From contig CM064657.1 of the NCBI GenBank assembly GCA_032717465.1, positions 22,260,468 to 22,324,467 on the forward strand: a stretch of DNA of 64,000 bases. The letters are read 5' to 3'. Below, piece after piece: positions 48,880 to 61,000 of this stretch (positions are counted from its first letter, which is position 1; each line of letters begins with the position of its first letter). Below the pieces are notes generated by a model that had not been told where the DNA came from, searched no databases, and worked only from the letters and a program-made list of their open reading frames with translations. Source of the stretch: Coenobita brevimanus (lineage: Eukaryota; Arthropoda; Malacostraca; Decapoda; Coenobitidae). Made by a program: the position numbers and the translations under genes.

Positions 48880-50547
48880 TCACAAACATTTATTCTGTAA
48901 CACATTCAATCCTTTCAGTGTGGCATGGGATGCCGAGCCATACACGTGTGCGCCATTGTCTAGCTTCGATCGAATAAGGGACTTATACACCATTAATAAA
49001 GATTTTCTGTCGGCACCCGAGGTAGTACCCGCTAGGTACTTGAGGACATTTAACGGTTTATCACAACGAGCAAGCAAAGTATTAAAATGAAGTTTAAAAT
49101 TCATTCTATGATCAAAATGTATTTCTAAAAATTTTACAAAATTTTGAAAAGGTACCACCTGATTATCCAAAGTTAAGCACAAATTAGGTAAATTACAATT
49201 AGTGAAGACTATAGCGGCACACTTACGGACGGAAAACTTAAATCCCCACTGCAAGGCCCATTGGTGGACGGAGTCAAGGGCTGCTTGAATCCGCCCAGCA
49301 TTACGGGAATAGTGCCATATTGCACAATCGTCAGCGTAGAGCGAGTGTTTAAGATTCCTCGGGATGGGAGCTGATGACAGAATATCATTGATCATAATAC
49401 TAAATAATGTAGGACTAAGCACACTTCCCTGTGGCACCCCGTTTTCCTGGATAAATATATCCGATGTTACATTACGGGGCAATTTGACAGAGAAAGTTCT
49501 GTCCCTTAAGAAATTTGAAATAAAAATAGGCAAATTTCCTCTTAAACCATAAGCATAGAGCTTCATTAGTATACCGTGTCGCCATGTCATGTCATAGGCT
49601 TTATGGATGTCCAAGAACACCCCTATCATGAATTCTTTATTGGCAAATGCCTCTGCAATACATTGCTCCAAATTCATTAAATGATCTAGTGAACTTCTGT
49701 ATTTACGGAAGCCACATTGTTGATCATTTAACAAATTCTTCGACTCTAAAACAAAAAGAAGCCTATTGTTTACCATACGTTCCATGACCTTACATAGACA
49801 AGAAGTCAACACAATAGGACGAAATGAAGTGGGATTCATAAGACGACCAGCCTCTTTGGGTATCGGTATGACGTGCGCAAAGTGCCATGAGTTTGGGAAC
49901 GTTCGAGACGCCCAAATCTCATTGTACAGTGCTAACATCTTAATCAGGTTGTCCTGATTAAGATGCTGGATCATACCGTACGTGATGGTGTCTGGTCCAG
50001 GGCTGGTGTCTTTATAGGATTTAAGGGCAAGGAGCAGTTCATCTAGCATAAACTCTTGGTTGTATGGGGAGTCTATGTTTTCTGTGGCAAAGTCTAATAT
50101 CCGTAGCTCAGCCGTGCGTTTATGATGTTGAAAACGCGGGTCATAATTGGCTGAGCTACTTACATGAGAAAAACTCCTGGCGAGGATGTTAGCAACGTCC
50201 ACGGGCTCGTCATAGGTGGTGTTATTCACCTGGAAGGTGGTCACAGCGAAGTATGGGCTTTTATTATTTAATAATCTTATAGTGGACCAGACTTTATGTA
50301 ATGGTGTTGTACGAGTCATCGTGGACACAAAGGACCGCCAGGAGTCACGTTTAGCCCTTCTTATTATTCTCCTTGCCTCAGCCCGTGCCTGTTTGTATGC
50401 AATAAAATTTTCCTCAGTGGGCTGACTATAAAAAATCCTGTATCTCCTATTGCGTTTTCTTAATGCTTGTCGGCAATCCGGCGTCCACCAATGTGCTCTA
50501 TACTTCGCACGAACTGTAGATAGAAGTCTTGGGAACAGCAGCCTCAT
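48880..50547 (-). pseudogene. LINE unit B reverse transcriptase, 555-residue open frame
   Basis: The longest single ORF in the window. It spans TSPGPDTITY, IPIPKEAGRL, FLDIHKAYDMTW, NGVPQGSVLSPTLF and SLYADDCAIWHYS and ends in NVLQNKCL at the TGA shared with unit A. The RT core is complete and open, but the endonuclease is in another frame and the shared stops remain, so ORF2 as a whole is not functional. Confidence 0.93.
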
Positions 50548-51310
50548 CTGCGTGGAATATGGAAGTAGTTATATTTTCGACCTTAATATCTATGGTCTCC
50601 CCAGATATATCTAAATTGGCGATCCTTGAGAAGGATCCCCAATCTGCTTTCTTATAGTTAAATTTTGGAGGTGGAGAGTCCGAAATGATGTCGCGTGTAT
50701 AAGAAAGACAAATGGGTAAATGATCACTTCCCAAGGAGTCGTCGTAAGGGTCCCTTGAGAAATCTTGATGTATACCAGGGGAGGCCAAAGATAAGTCAAT
50801 GGCCCAAAAGTTACCAGTACCATCATCTACACGAGTCGCTCTACCATCGTTCAGAAGACAGAGGTTGGACTGTATTATTAGGTCGGCTACTTCCTCCCCA
50901 CAACCATCGATCTTCAAGCTACCCCACTGATAGTGATGGGCGTTAAAGTCGCCCAGCACTAACTTATTCCCAGGTAGATGTTCAACTAGTGAATTTAAAG
51001 CATCACTATCAATGGGGCCGTGTGGAGGACAGTACAGAGAGCAAACAGACAGATACGTGTTATTAAATTTTACTCTGCACGCGACAGCTTCCAGAGTAGA
51101 ATTTAGAATCACTTCCGTTTGTGGGTGTGATTTGTGTGTGTATATGGCAACTCCGTGACCTTCATATCTTCTATACGAGTGATAGTGTTTGAACTGTAGA
51201 GGATCAGGATGATCCTCTAGGCGCATCTCCTGTTAACAAACAATGTCTGGCCTGTGTATTGACAGCAAGATTGCTATATTGTGTAACTTATTCCCACCAC
51301 CTCTACAATT
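50498..51310 (-). pseudogene. LINE unit B APE endonuclease
   Basis: QWNCRGGGNKLHN, then the shared in-frame TAA (about 51233), then an open 242-residue frame (51226-50498) with VLGDFNAHHYQWG and LGSDHLPICLS. It is intact from the stop onward, unlike unit A. Confidence 0.9.
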
Positions 51311-51337
51311 CCACTGTAATAGAGTGAATGCGGCGGT

Positions 51338-53383
51338 TTAAGATTTACGAGGGTGGCCAGTATGCTTATTTTTTTTTTTATGCCCCCCGCGTCCAGGCGA
51401 GTGGCTACCGGGGGACCTTTCCCGGTTCTTGTTCATGGAGACTTCCATATTGTCGTCAATGATAAGGCTCCCAGACTCCACTGAGGAAGAGCTATTCTTT
51501 CTCTCCCTCGCTGGACCAGGAGCAGGAAGGACATGAGGACGTGACTGCTTAGTGAAGGTGGTCAAATTAATTTTCTCAGACTTGTCAGGCTTCTGTGTTG
51601 GCCGCACTGACTGCAAAGGAACAGCGGCAGCCTGAGAGTATGATGTAGCAACAGGGATGTCTGTAAGAGAGTTGGAACGTACAGGAGGGTTAGACTGAGA
51701 GGTAGGGCGTGGGGCACGAGAAGCGAATGTAAGGTCAGTCTGTGTCTCAACGGTGCACATCACGGGATGGGACACAACCGCCGATGCATAGGAGATATTA
51801 GGCTTGGGAGTTGCATGCAACAGCTTCACCTTCCTTGCATCGTAAAAGGAAATGCCCTCAGTTGCCTTCACTGTGCAGACCTCTTTCTCCTCCTTCCACT
51901 TGGGACAAACCCTCGAGGAAGTGGAGTGAGCATCCTTGCAGTGAAAGCAGCATTCAGTCTCGGATGTACAGTTGCGAGCAAATGACTCGAGGCCACCTAG
52001 TCCACCAAGATGTTGGCGTTTTATCTGGCAACAGTGGTAGCTTTGAACTTGACCGAGATTCAGTCTGCTGTCCGGGCGAAACAAACCCAGTGATAATTTG
52101 TCAATGTGCAGTTCTAACTGGTCTCCAATCAGTATCATTCAAGTAAACGTAAAATACTGATAATGATTAACGTGTTATACACGTGGTAGATGTATTTATA
52201 ACCATAGTATTACAACACTGGCATCCAAATAGTGCTGCGTTCATTCGTGTGAGACACGCGGGTATCCCGAGCGTGCGGCTCCATCACCACCTTGGTTTGT
52301 GACGTACGCACCACGTGACGTCACATATGGGGGGTGGAACAAGTTGACCCGTTCATGATGATAAACATTTATAGAGAGTAATCGTTCGACTTTATCACTC
52401 GAATATTAAAGAAACATTGGTATTCTCTGTCAAAACAAACCTATTACAACCTCTAATCTCATACGTTAAATGCTGCAGCCTACCACTTGCCCCCTAATCC
52501 CCCTCCCATCACCCGTCCCACCTCGTCTCGCCCTTCCTCACCCACCACTCTCCATATAACTCCCACACCCCCCTCCCCTTGTTCCGCCTACTGTGGTGTG
52601 AACCTTTAACAGTCCCACCTGCTTTAGAGTCAGAGGTGGACGAAAGTGAGGTTAACAGTGAGGGACGACTGGCATGATGGTGTTTTTTATGATAATAATG
52701 CTAGGTTTCGAGGAAGTCGATAAACCCTACGGCATATCTCTTGAAGACTGGTAAAGATTGTTTGGTTCACGACGATAGTCGAACAAAATTAATGACTGTG
52801 TCTCACATGAATGAATGCACCACAATTTGGATGCCTATGTCGTAATACTATGGTTATAACTATATCTACCACGTGTATGACACGTTAATCATTATCGGTA
52901 TAATACGTTTACTTGCATGATATTGATTGGAGACCAGTTAGAAGAGCACACTGACAAATTATCACTGGGTTTGTTTCGCCTGAACAGCTGACTGAATCTC
53001 GGTCAAGTTCACAGCTACCACTGTTGCCAGATAAAACACCAACATCTTTGTGGACTAGGTGGCCTCGAATCATCTGCTCGCAACTGTACAATTGTCAGCA
53101 GAGTGAACTAAAGCCGCGCACTTGCCACACACGATGTTGGAAGCCCGACAAGCCTTTTCATGGTGTCCATAAAGCTGACATTTTGAACAACGAAGGGTAT
53201 TGGGGATGTACGGTCTTACATTTACAATTTCATATCCTACTTTGACATTTGTAGGTAGAGAAACTTTGCCAAAAGTGACGACAACAGTGGCTGTCTTCGT
53301 CCTTACGCCTTCCTGAAACCGAGTGATGAATCTGGCATCAATGATATCCTGCTGAGCAAGTTCCTGTATGATCTCTTCCTCAC
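51338..53383 (-). pseudogene. LINE unit B ORF1, split by element F
   Basis: As in unit A: first CCHC knuckle upstream of F (53383-53086) and second knuckle plus Ser/Pro-rich tail downstream (51969-51338). A one-base difference in the T-run near 51368 restores an ORF1 stop (HPRKS, then TAA) just before ORF2. Confidence 0.85.
51966..53089. mobile_element. element F, unit B copy
   Basis: The element is 51970-53085 (1116 bp, the same length as in unit A) with GTAC at 51966-51969 and 53086-53089. Present in both units, so it was inserted before the duplication. Confidence 0.87.
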
Positions 53384-53888
53384 TAGTGTTATGTATCTGT
53401 GATAATATTATATCTTACTTTAACTGAGCATTATCCGGTTCTCTCATTTATCAGGGCTGACTTAGGTAAATTTGTTCTTGCTAAATTCGTGTTAATAGAG
53501 GCTATTGCAGTTAACCATATATGTAACCTGTTTTGACATTACGTTATGCTTATGAGTCCTGGATGTTTAGTTGTTAGTTTGAGCATTAAGCTTTAACTTG
53601 TAATTTTACCTAACTCTTTTGTTTTGAACCTGGAACGTTGCGGGACAGTAGTGATTTTAGTATTTTCACTTGAAGTGTTCATTATCTCTCTCTGTTCCGT
53701 AACATAAATTTGGCGACCTCTTATCAGGATATTCAGGATATTATCATAAGGATATTGCTTGATATTTTGTGACTGTGATTTATTCATGATGTCTACTATT
53801 ACTACTCTTGATGAAGTCAAAGATTTTTTGTCAAATGTGCAAACAGTGTGTGATGTAGAAAACTGAACAAAGAATGAACTTAAGCTTG

Positions 53889-55974
53889 TTGCTCAACAAT
53901 TGGGAATTGCTGTTCGCTCTCATCAGTCTAAAGATCAAATTGTTGGCATGATTAATAAAAGCTTGTTTAATGTAACTCCTCCAGATGAGCAAACGCAGAT
54001 TAAAATAGCTAAGTTACAGCTAGCCGTGCAGGAGGCTCGTGCTAAGGAGGCTGAGGCTCAGGCTTGTATTCAGGAGGCACAGGCACAAATTGAAATTGCT
54101 AGGATTCAGGCAGACCATGAGTATCGCATGAAACAAAGTGGAACTGGATCATCTAGCTCTGATGATTTTGATGTGGCTAAAAATGTTAAACTTGTCCCTC
54201 CTTTTAATGAATCTGATTTAAGAAAGTATTTTCAGTTGTTTGAGAGGGTAGCTACAGGTTTTAATTGGCCCAAAAAGTATTGGCCAGTACTCCTTCAAAC
54301 TGTTCTCACCGGTAAAGCTCAAGTAACGTATGCATCTTTGCCTCAGGATCAATCTGATAATTATGATGTAGTTAAGAGCTTGACTCTTAAGGCCTATGAG
54401 CTTGTTCCTGAAGCCTATAGAGTAAAATTTAGGACAACTTATAAGCAAGATAAGCAATCCCATGTTGAGTATGCAAAAATCAAAGAAGATCTGTTAGAGC
54501 AGTGGTTAAATTTTAAGAATGTAAATTCTGATTTTGATAAATATAAACAGATGATTTTGCTGGAGGACTTCAGAAGGTGTATTAATAAATATGTAAGCCT
54601 ATATCTCGATGAGAAAAGAATAGATAATTTGTCTGATGCTGCAGTTTTAGCTGATGAATATGTTCTCACTCACAAGAGATATTCTAAAGAAAAAAGGAAA
54701 GCTGAGAGTAAGTACGTTGCCTCTACTCAGAGTACAGGTAACAGGAAAGAGAATAAAGATGATGTTTCTAAGGAAGTAAATAGCAGCTCCACCTCTAGAT
54801 TTCAGAAAAGTAAATGTACTTATTGGAGTAAGCTTGGTCATACTACGGAGAAATGTTTCAGGAGACAGCGTGATGTGAACAAAAAGGAGTCTTTAAATAT
54901 TCAGTCAATTGGTCTAGTGTCCACCCTTGAGAGTTCCCAGAATTCTTTAACCGAGTTAACTGAACCTGCTTTGAGGGGTAAATTAAATTCTCATGACGAA
55001 GCTCCTCTTTTGAGCAGTAACGTGGGTGACATTCTCAAGAGTTCATGTGCTAATTTCCTGTCTGATGGTTTTGTCAGTCCTCTGGACAATAATGACAAGA
55101 AATCAGTTAAAATATATCGTGATACAGTTGCTTGCCAATCCCTTATGCTGACCAGTGTTCTAGGCTCTAATGTTAATTCCTCTGACGAAACTGTAATCTT
55201 ACAAGGTGTGGCGAAACTGTAATCTTACAAGGTGTAGGGAATAATTACTTCTCTGTCCCTCTGTGCAGAGTGAATTTAGAGTCTGGTTTTGTTAATGGTT
55301 CCGTTATGGTTGGGTTGGTTGAGACACTCCCAATGTCAGGTGTAACTTTCTTACTTGGAAATGATATTGGTGGAAGTCAAGTGTGTCCAGCTCCTCAGTT
55401 GTCTAGTGAACCAGTGACTCCGACCCAGGATTGTGATGTCCCTGATGTGTTCTCTGCATGTGCTGTCAATAGGGCTAATTCTAAAGTTACTGGTGATTTA
55501 GAGGATAATGATGATGATGATGATGTTATCCTAGCTGACACTTTTCTTGCTAATTTGGACCACTCACCAGATGAGGCAGTACCCCGTAGTGTTGATAATT
55601 TGTCTCGTCAAGAGTTGGTTGAGTTGCATGTTGCTGACCCTGAGTTGAAAGGTCTAGCTAACTCTGCTTGCAGTGAGGAAGAGTCAGCTAGTGCTTCTAC
55701 TTGTTATTATATAAAGTCAGGAGTACTTATGAGAAAGTGGAGACCCCCAGCAGCATCAGCCGACTATGAATGGGAGGTTGTATATCAAGTTGTCATCCCT
55801 CGTGTTTGTAGGCAGGATATCATTAGAGTGGCTCATGATTCCAGTTTGGCAGGACACCTTGGTGTGAGGAAGACTGTGGCACGCATTTTGAAACACTTCT
55901 ACTGGCCAGATATCTTCAGAGATGTTTCCTGTTATTGTGAGTCTTGTCACACCTGTCAAGTTGTGGGGAAGTGA
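53889..55974 (+). pseudogene. G3 duplicate gag, protease and integrase N-terminus
   Basis: A 440-residue frame (53900-55222) runs from gag into protease, direct evidence for a fused gag-pol frame. The knuckle reads CTYWSKLGHTTEKCF. Protease has DTV. The 26-bp tandem duplication at 55186-55237 shifts the frame, which resumes at about 55238 to the integrase zinc domain and the shared TGA at 55972. Confidence 0.88.
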
Positions 55975-58350
55975 AATCAGACCGAAAAGGTTGCACCTCT
56001 AGTTCCCATTCCTCCTTTTGAGGCGCCATTCACCCGTGTGTTGGTGGATATTGTGAGTCCTCTTCCTAAGACTTCTTCAGGATTTTCTTATGTGTTGACC
56101 CTGATTGATATGGCTACTCGTTATCCTGAAGCCATTCCACTTAGAAATATCTCAGCAAAGAACGTGGTTAAGGAAATGCTGGGGTTCTTCACCAAGTTTG
56201 GTCTGCCCAAGGAGGTACAGTCAGACCGGGGAAGTAATTTCATGTCAAATGTTTTCAAGCAGTCTCTGAAAGAGTTGGGCATCTCCCAGATCACGTCTTC
56301 AGCTTACCATCCCCAGACCCAAGGAGCGTTGGAGAGATATCATCAAACACTCAAATCGATGCCCAGGAAATACTGTTTGGAACATCAGAATAAAGGTCTT
56401 CCATTCGTTGTCTTTGCCGCAAGAGAATCTCCAAATGAATCACTGGGCTTCTCACCCTTTGAACTACTGTTTTGCCATGAAGTAAGAGGACTCCTTAAGC
56501 TACTCAAGGAATGCTGGCTGTCTTAGGAAGATGACGTCAACTTGCTGCAGTATGTGATGAAGTTCAAAGAATGACTGTCCACTGCTTTACAGCTGGCGAG
56601 AGAGAATTTAGGAGCTGCTCAGAAGATGAAGACTTGGTATGATAAGAAGTCCATGTTACGCCACTTTCAGCCAGGAGATCAGGTTCTGATTCCGCTACCG
56701 GTGCATGGGCAACCTCTTCAAGCCAAGTATAGTGGTCCTTATTTCGTGGAGAAGAAACTCAGTGATGTCAACTATGTCATCGCCACACCAGATCGTGGAA
56801 AGAACAAGCAACTTTGTCATATCAACATGCTAAAATTATATCACAGGCGGGACGATAATAACCCAGTCTGCACTGTAGCTGTTCCACCCGAGTCTGCAAG
56901 TGAAGTTCTCCCATGCAGTATGAGCCTGAGTGATAGTTTGGAGAAGAATCCTGATATCATGAATGATCTCCAGACTAAGCTTTCTCATCTAGCTCCTGAG
57001 GAAAGGCAGGAGTTTTTGGCATTACTGAAGGAGTACCCGAAGTGTTCCGTGCCACTCCAGGAAGAACCACTGTGTTGATGCATGATGTCGATGTTGGAAA
57101 CGCAAAGCCAATTAAACTGCCTCCTTACCGTGTGGACCCAGTGAAAGTTCCTCTAATCCAGAAGGAGGTTGGCTCCCTGTTGGACCACAAGATGATTGAG
57201 CCCTGTCAGAGCGAGTGGGGTTCTCTTGTCACTCTAGTCCCTAAGCCAGGTGGGTCACAGCTTCTTTGCATCGACTACACACGTGTTAATCAGATAACCA
57301 AAACAGACACTTACCCTCTCCCTCGCGTTGAAGATTGCATAGACAAGATCGGAAAGGCTAGGTTCATAAATAAGTTTGATTTGTTAAAGGGATACTGACT
57401 GAACGTGCTAGGGAGATCTCATGTTTTGTAACACTAGGAAAGACTTTTGCATGTTCTGTAATGCCATATGGTATGAAGAATGCACCAGCCACCTTTCAGA
57501 AGCTCATGAATGTTGTAACAGAGGGTTTGACAGGGTGTGATGTTTATGTTGATAATGTATTAATCTTCAGTGACAACTGGAAAGATCACCTATGCCATGT
57601 CAGTAAATTTCTTGAGCGTGTGGTTCAGGCTAATCTTGTAGCTAATTTATCAAAGTGTGAGTTTGGTCAAGCTAAAGTTCAGTACCTTGGGTACGTAATT
57701 GGTGATGGACACGTTGCACCACCAGGAGCTAAGGTTCAGGTTATAAGTGATCTTCCCAGACCTAAAAGTAGGAAAGAGCTACAAAGATTTTTGGGAATGG
57801 TAGGTTATTACAGGAGATTTGTTCTTAACTTTTCAATTCTTGTATCACCACTTGCAGACCTACTGAAAAAGGGAGTTAAATTTGTCTGGACCGATAACTG
57901 TGAGTCCTCTTTCAGTAAACTTAAAGCTATGCTATTAAGTTAGCCAGTGCTCGCTACTCCAAATTTTGCTAAGCCTTTTAAGATGGCTGTTGATGCAAGT
58001 GATACAGGAGCTAGGGCTGTTTTGCTGCAAGAGGATGATCAGGGTATTGAACAGCCTGTATCTTATTACAGTAAGAAGTTCACGCCACCTCAAAAAAACT
58101 ACTCAACTATTAAGAAAGAGCTTTTGGCCTTGATTTTGGGTTTACAGCATTCTTCATTTTATTTGTGTTCTGGTTTTGACCCTATAGTCATTTACACCGA
58201 TGATAACCTACTGAAATTCCTTAGTAAGCTTAAAGATAAAAATCAGAGATTGACAAGATGGAGTCTACTTCTTCAGGAGTATTCATTAGACATACAACAT
58301 GTCAAGGGGAAATAAAATGTTATTGCAGATTGCTTATCTAGACTTTAGAC
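55975..58350 (+). pseudogene. G3 duplicate integrase core, RT and RNase H
   Basis: The integrase core is intact in sequence: LVDIVSPLPK, DRGSNF, GALERYHQTLK. RT is in three frames (56626-57078, 57042-57398, 57461-57943). The catalytic motif reads YVDN in place of YVDD at about 57545, so the second Asp is lost. RNase H has YTDDNLL for YTDHNPL. Integrase lies upstream of RT. Confidence 0.88.
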
Positions 58351-58914
58351 AGATTGTTTTAGAGTAATAAGAAATTTCCTTTGTAAATTTCTTTTTCTTT
58401 GTGGGGAGGTGTTACATTGCCTATGATTTCATCATCCTTTGTATAATTCTAACGTACAGTATGCTGCATGTTTGATCACGATTCGCCTCGTGGCTTCCAT
58501 AGTGATCAGGCTTGCGTGTTCTACCTCACACCCCCCTTCTCCCCCTTACAGTAGAGTAAGTCGTTCTTTCTGTTGTTCAGAGCAGGAGTGTCAACTCCTC
58601 GTCCTCTGTGCTCTTATTTGCGCGTCCTTCTTGCAAGTTGAATCAAGCTCTGCCGGCCCCCTATATAATGAGCTCAGTCTCTGCATTAGTTGCCACTTAG
58701 ATCTACTCCTCATTTTGTTCACATCTCTGTCCTCCCCTGTATAGTGTATTATTATTGTGAGTGCTCAGGAAGTCTCAAGCCATCTAGCTGCTGTATATTT
58801 TGAGTATAAGTGTTATTACCATTTTTCTTGTACTGTATAGCCTGAGGCGTTAATTTGCAGGCCTGGTATGGTTTTTGTGATTCATGTAAAGTTTTTAATG
58901 TCAGCCAGTGTGAT

Positions 58915-59100
58915 TAGTGTTTTTTTTTTTTTTTTGCCTATCGACCATTGAGGCCGGAGCCTCTGGTCATTAAGGCAAAATTATATATATGTATATACAT
59001 TGACATACATATACATATATATACGAACATATATATATATATACATACATACATAAATACACACATCCATGCATATGAACATACACACTTTCATTCACAC

Positions 59101-59142
<42 letters not shown>

Positions 59143-59780
59143 ATTTTTTTTTTTTTTTTTTGTATTTTTTTTTTATTATTTTTTTGGTAATTTTTTTTTA
59201 TATTTTTAGTTTTATATTACTTATAAACAAAAATGCTTAATATAAAGATCCTAAAACTAATCACCTAGCAGACAAATCTCTATCCTATACTAAGTCCTAA
59301 GAGACAAATAACTAGACCTACACTAATGATAAAAAAGCCTCGACCAAAAGAACACCATCGACTGCACATATGTAATGCCTTTCTACATTACATACCTGCA
59401 CTCATCACCTGGTGACTGTCAGTCGAGGCACAACCTAATATAGGGGACATCAATATACGAAAGGGAACCAGACGAGTCAGGAACATTTCCATATACGTCA
59501 GCTGTCGGCCCTAATTAGAATAACTTAAGCAAGATGGTACAATGTATTTACATAATTTACATAAAAAGTGAAGAACCTCGCCCAGCAGACCACCATCGAC
59601 TGCAAATGCCCAATACCTTCCTATATTGCACACTTGCACTTATCAGCTGGTGACTGTCAGGCGAGGAACTTGGCTTAATGTAGGGGACATCTATATTAGA
59701 AATAGATCAGTGGGAGGAGGAACTATTTAAAATATGTCAACTGTCAACCCTAATTAATATTACAATATATACATATTTAC
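58915..59780 (-). mobile_element. I/Nimb-like LINE 3' end, truncated by the gap
   Basis: A target duplication TAGTGTT at 58915-58921, then a T15 run (the LINE poly(A) tail), the GCCTATCGACCATTGAGGCC block, and the 3' UTR with both ~240-bp units. It stops where N begins, just before ORF2 would start. Confidence 0.87.
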
Positions 59781-59880
59781 NNNNNNNNNNNNNNNNNNNN
59801 NNNNNNNNNNNNNNNNNNNNNNNNNNNNNNNNNNNNNNNNNNNNNNNNNNNNNNNNNNNNNNNNNNNNNNNNNNNNNNNN
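59781..59880. other. assembly gap (100 N)
   Basis: Exactly 100 N, a conventional placeholder length. It interrupts the second duplication unit. Sequence after it is unrelated to the LINE expected there. Confidence 0.99.
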
Positions 59881-60340
59881 TATATATGATGATAACGAAT
59901 GATTTCAGTACATAATTATTATGAATACCTTTTTCACTTTTTTTATATGTTTTTGGTAGTTTCGGGTTATTTTTTACGTTATCGTTGTGCCCATGTTTTG
60001 GAAAATGGAGCGAAAGAGTTGAATTTTTCATCCTAAATGAGAAAACCGCACGTCCTCCGAGGCTAGACTCTGCCACAGGAGTACTAAAGTGGAGGGTCAG
60101 ATCCGACTAGCAGTACGGAAGTTGAGTCGCAACTTCGAGCTCCCACACCACGAGCATGGCTGAAAATAGAATCGTAATGCAGTTTCAGAACAAAGAATAA
60201 GTCTAATTATTACGAATACAGATACAAAGCAGAAATAAATACGTTTACAGACGGGGGAAAACGTATTTTTCTCCGTAATAACATATTCATCTTTATCATT
60301 TTACGTTCATCTTTATCATTTTACCTTGGTATTTTCGCAA
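59881..60340. other. unassigned AT-rich sequence
   Basis: No convincing ORF, RNA gene or recognised repeat. It starts with a few TA repeats at the gap edge. Confidence 0.5.
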
Positions 60341-60349
60341 CATATATTG

Positions 60350-61000
60350 CTGTCTCATAAACAGGGTGATTGTGTGTGTTTTGCTAGGGAGGAAAAAGAT
60401 TATATTTTCTGTCTGGGTCGAGATAGTGGGTGTAACTATGCGTTTTTAGGCATGGCCACGAGCGAAAAATTCGTTCAACCACTCGTCACGACAGCACGTG
60501 GTGAACTGACATGATGTGGGAGAGGGTGCGAAGTCAAGGTCAGTCTCATGTCCCAGATTATCGTTCACTTCCCGAAGGTTTTCACAGTTTTTTACAAGTC
60601 GCACTGCATCTAATGATCCAAACCATTAGAGCAAACCTGAGCAAATGGAGCAAGATACCAGAAGACAAAAAATGTATTTTTCACTTACCTATCATGTCTT
60701 TTTTTTGTCAGTGCCTGTATTACTTCATAATCGTAAACAGGTGGCTGTGTGTGTTTTGCAGAGAGAGGACAAAGATACGTTCTGTCTGGGTCAAGATAAT
60801 GGGTGTAGTTGTGCTTGTTTAGGCATGGCCAGTAACGAGAAAAATCGAAAATTCACTCATCACAGCAGCAGGCTCTGAACTGCTTGATGAGGTGTATGGA
60901 AGTGTAGTGTAGGTTAGTGTGAAAGACAGTCAGAACGTTCGTTCACTTCCCCAAAAAAATTACAGTTTTTTATAGGCCGCGCTCAAACGAAGCCTACTGG
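60350..61000 (+). repeat. about 376-bp tandem pair
   Basis: Blocks AAACAGG...GTGTGTGTTTTGC, TTCTGTCTGGGTC.AGATA, TTTAGGCATGGCCA, GTTCACTTCCC and ACAGTTTTTTA occur in order from about 60350 and again from about 60726. Both copies have a frame reading FCLGxDxGC...LGMAxxEK, but similarity extends into parts with stops. It is an old duplication of unknown nature. Confidence 0.65.

Larger units (their letters stand above)
47058..53383 (-). mobile_element. I/Nimb-like LINE, unit B
   Basis: The duplicate of 30918-37483. Parts: ORF1 (53383-51338, split by F), EN (51310-50498), RT (50547-48880), RNase H (48879-47624), and 3' UTR (47623-47058). The 3' UTR has only one of the two ~240-bp units. RT and EN are better preserved here than in unit A, while RNase H is worse. 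Confidence 0.87.
53384..58921 (+). mobile_element. G3 duplicate (unit B) Gmr1-like gypsy copy
   Basis: LTR second half 53384-53704, internal region, PPT, LTR first half 58410-58921. Shared with unit A: TGA at 53864, TGA at 55972, the 13-bp RT deletion (about 57398) and the TAA in the last RNase H motif. Private: a 26-bp tandem duplication (55186-55237), TAG/TGA at about 56524 and 56573, a base loss near 57038, and TAG at 57941. Confidence 0.87.

Noticed and set aside
60326..60878. Host gene with repeated exons
   Set aside because: Similarity between the copies extends into non-coding parts, frames are short, and no splice pattern or domain supports it.
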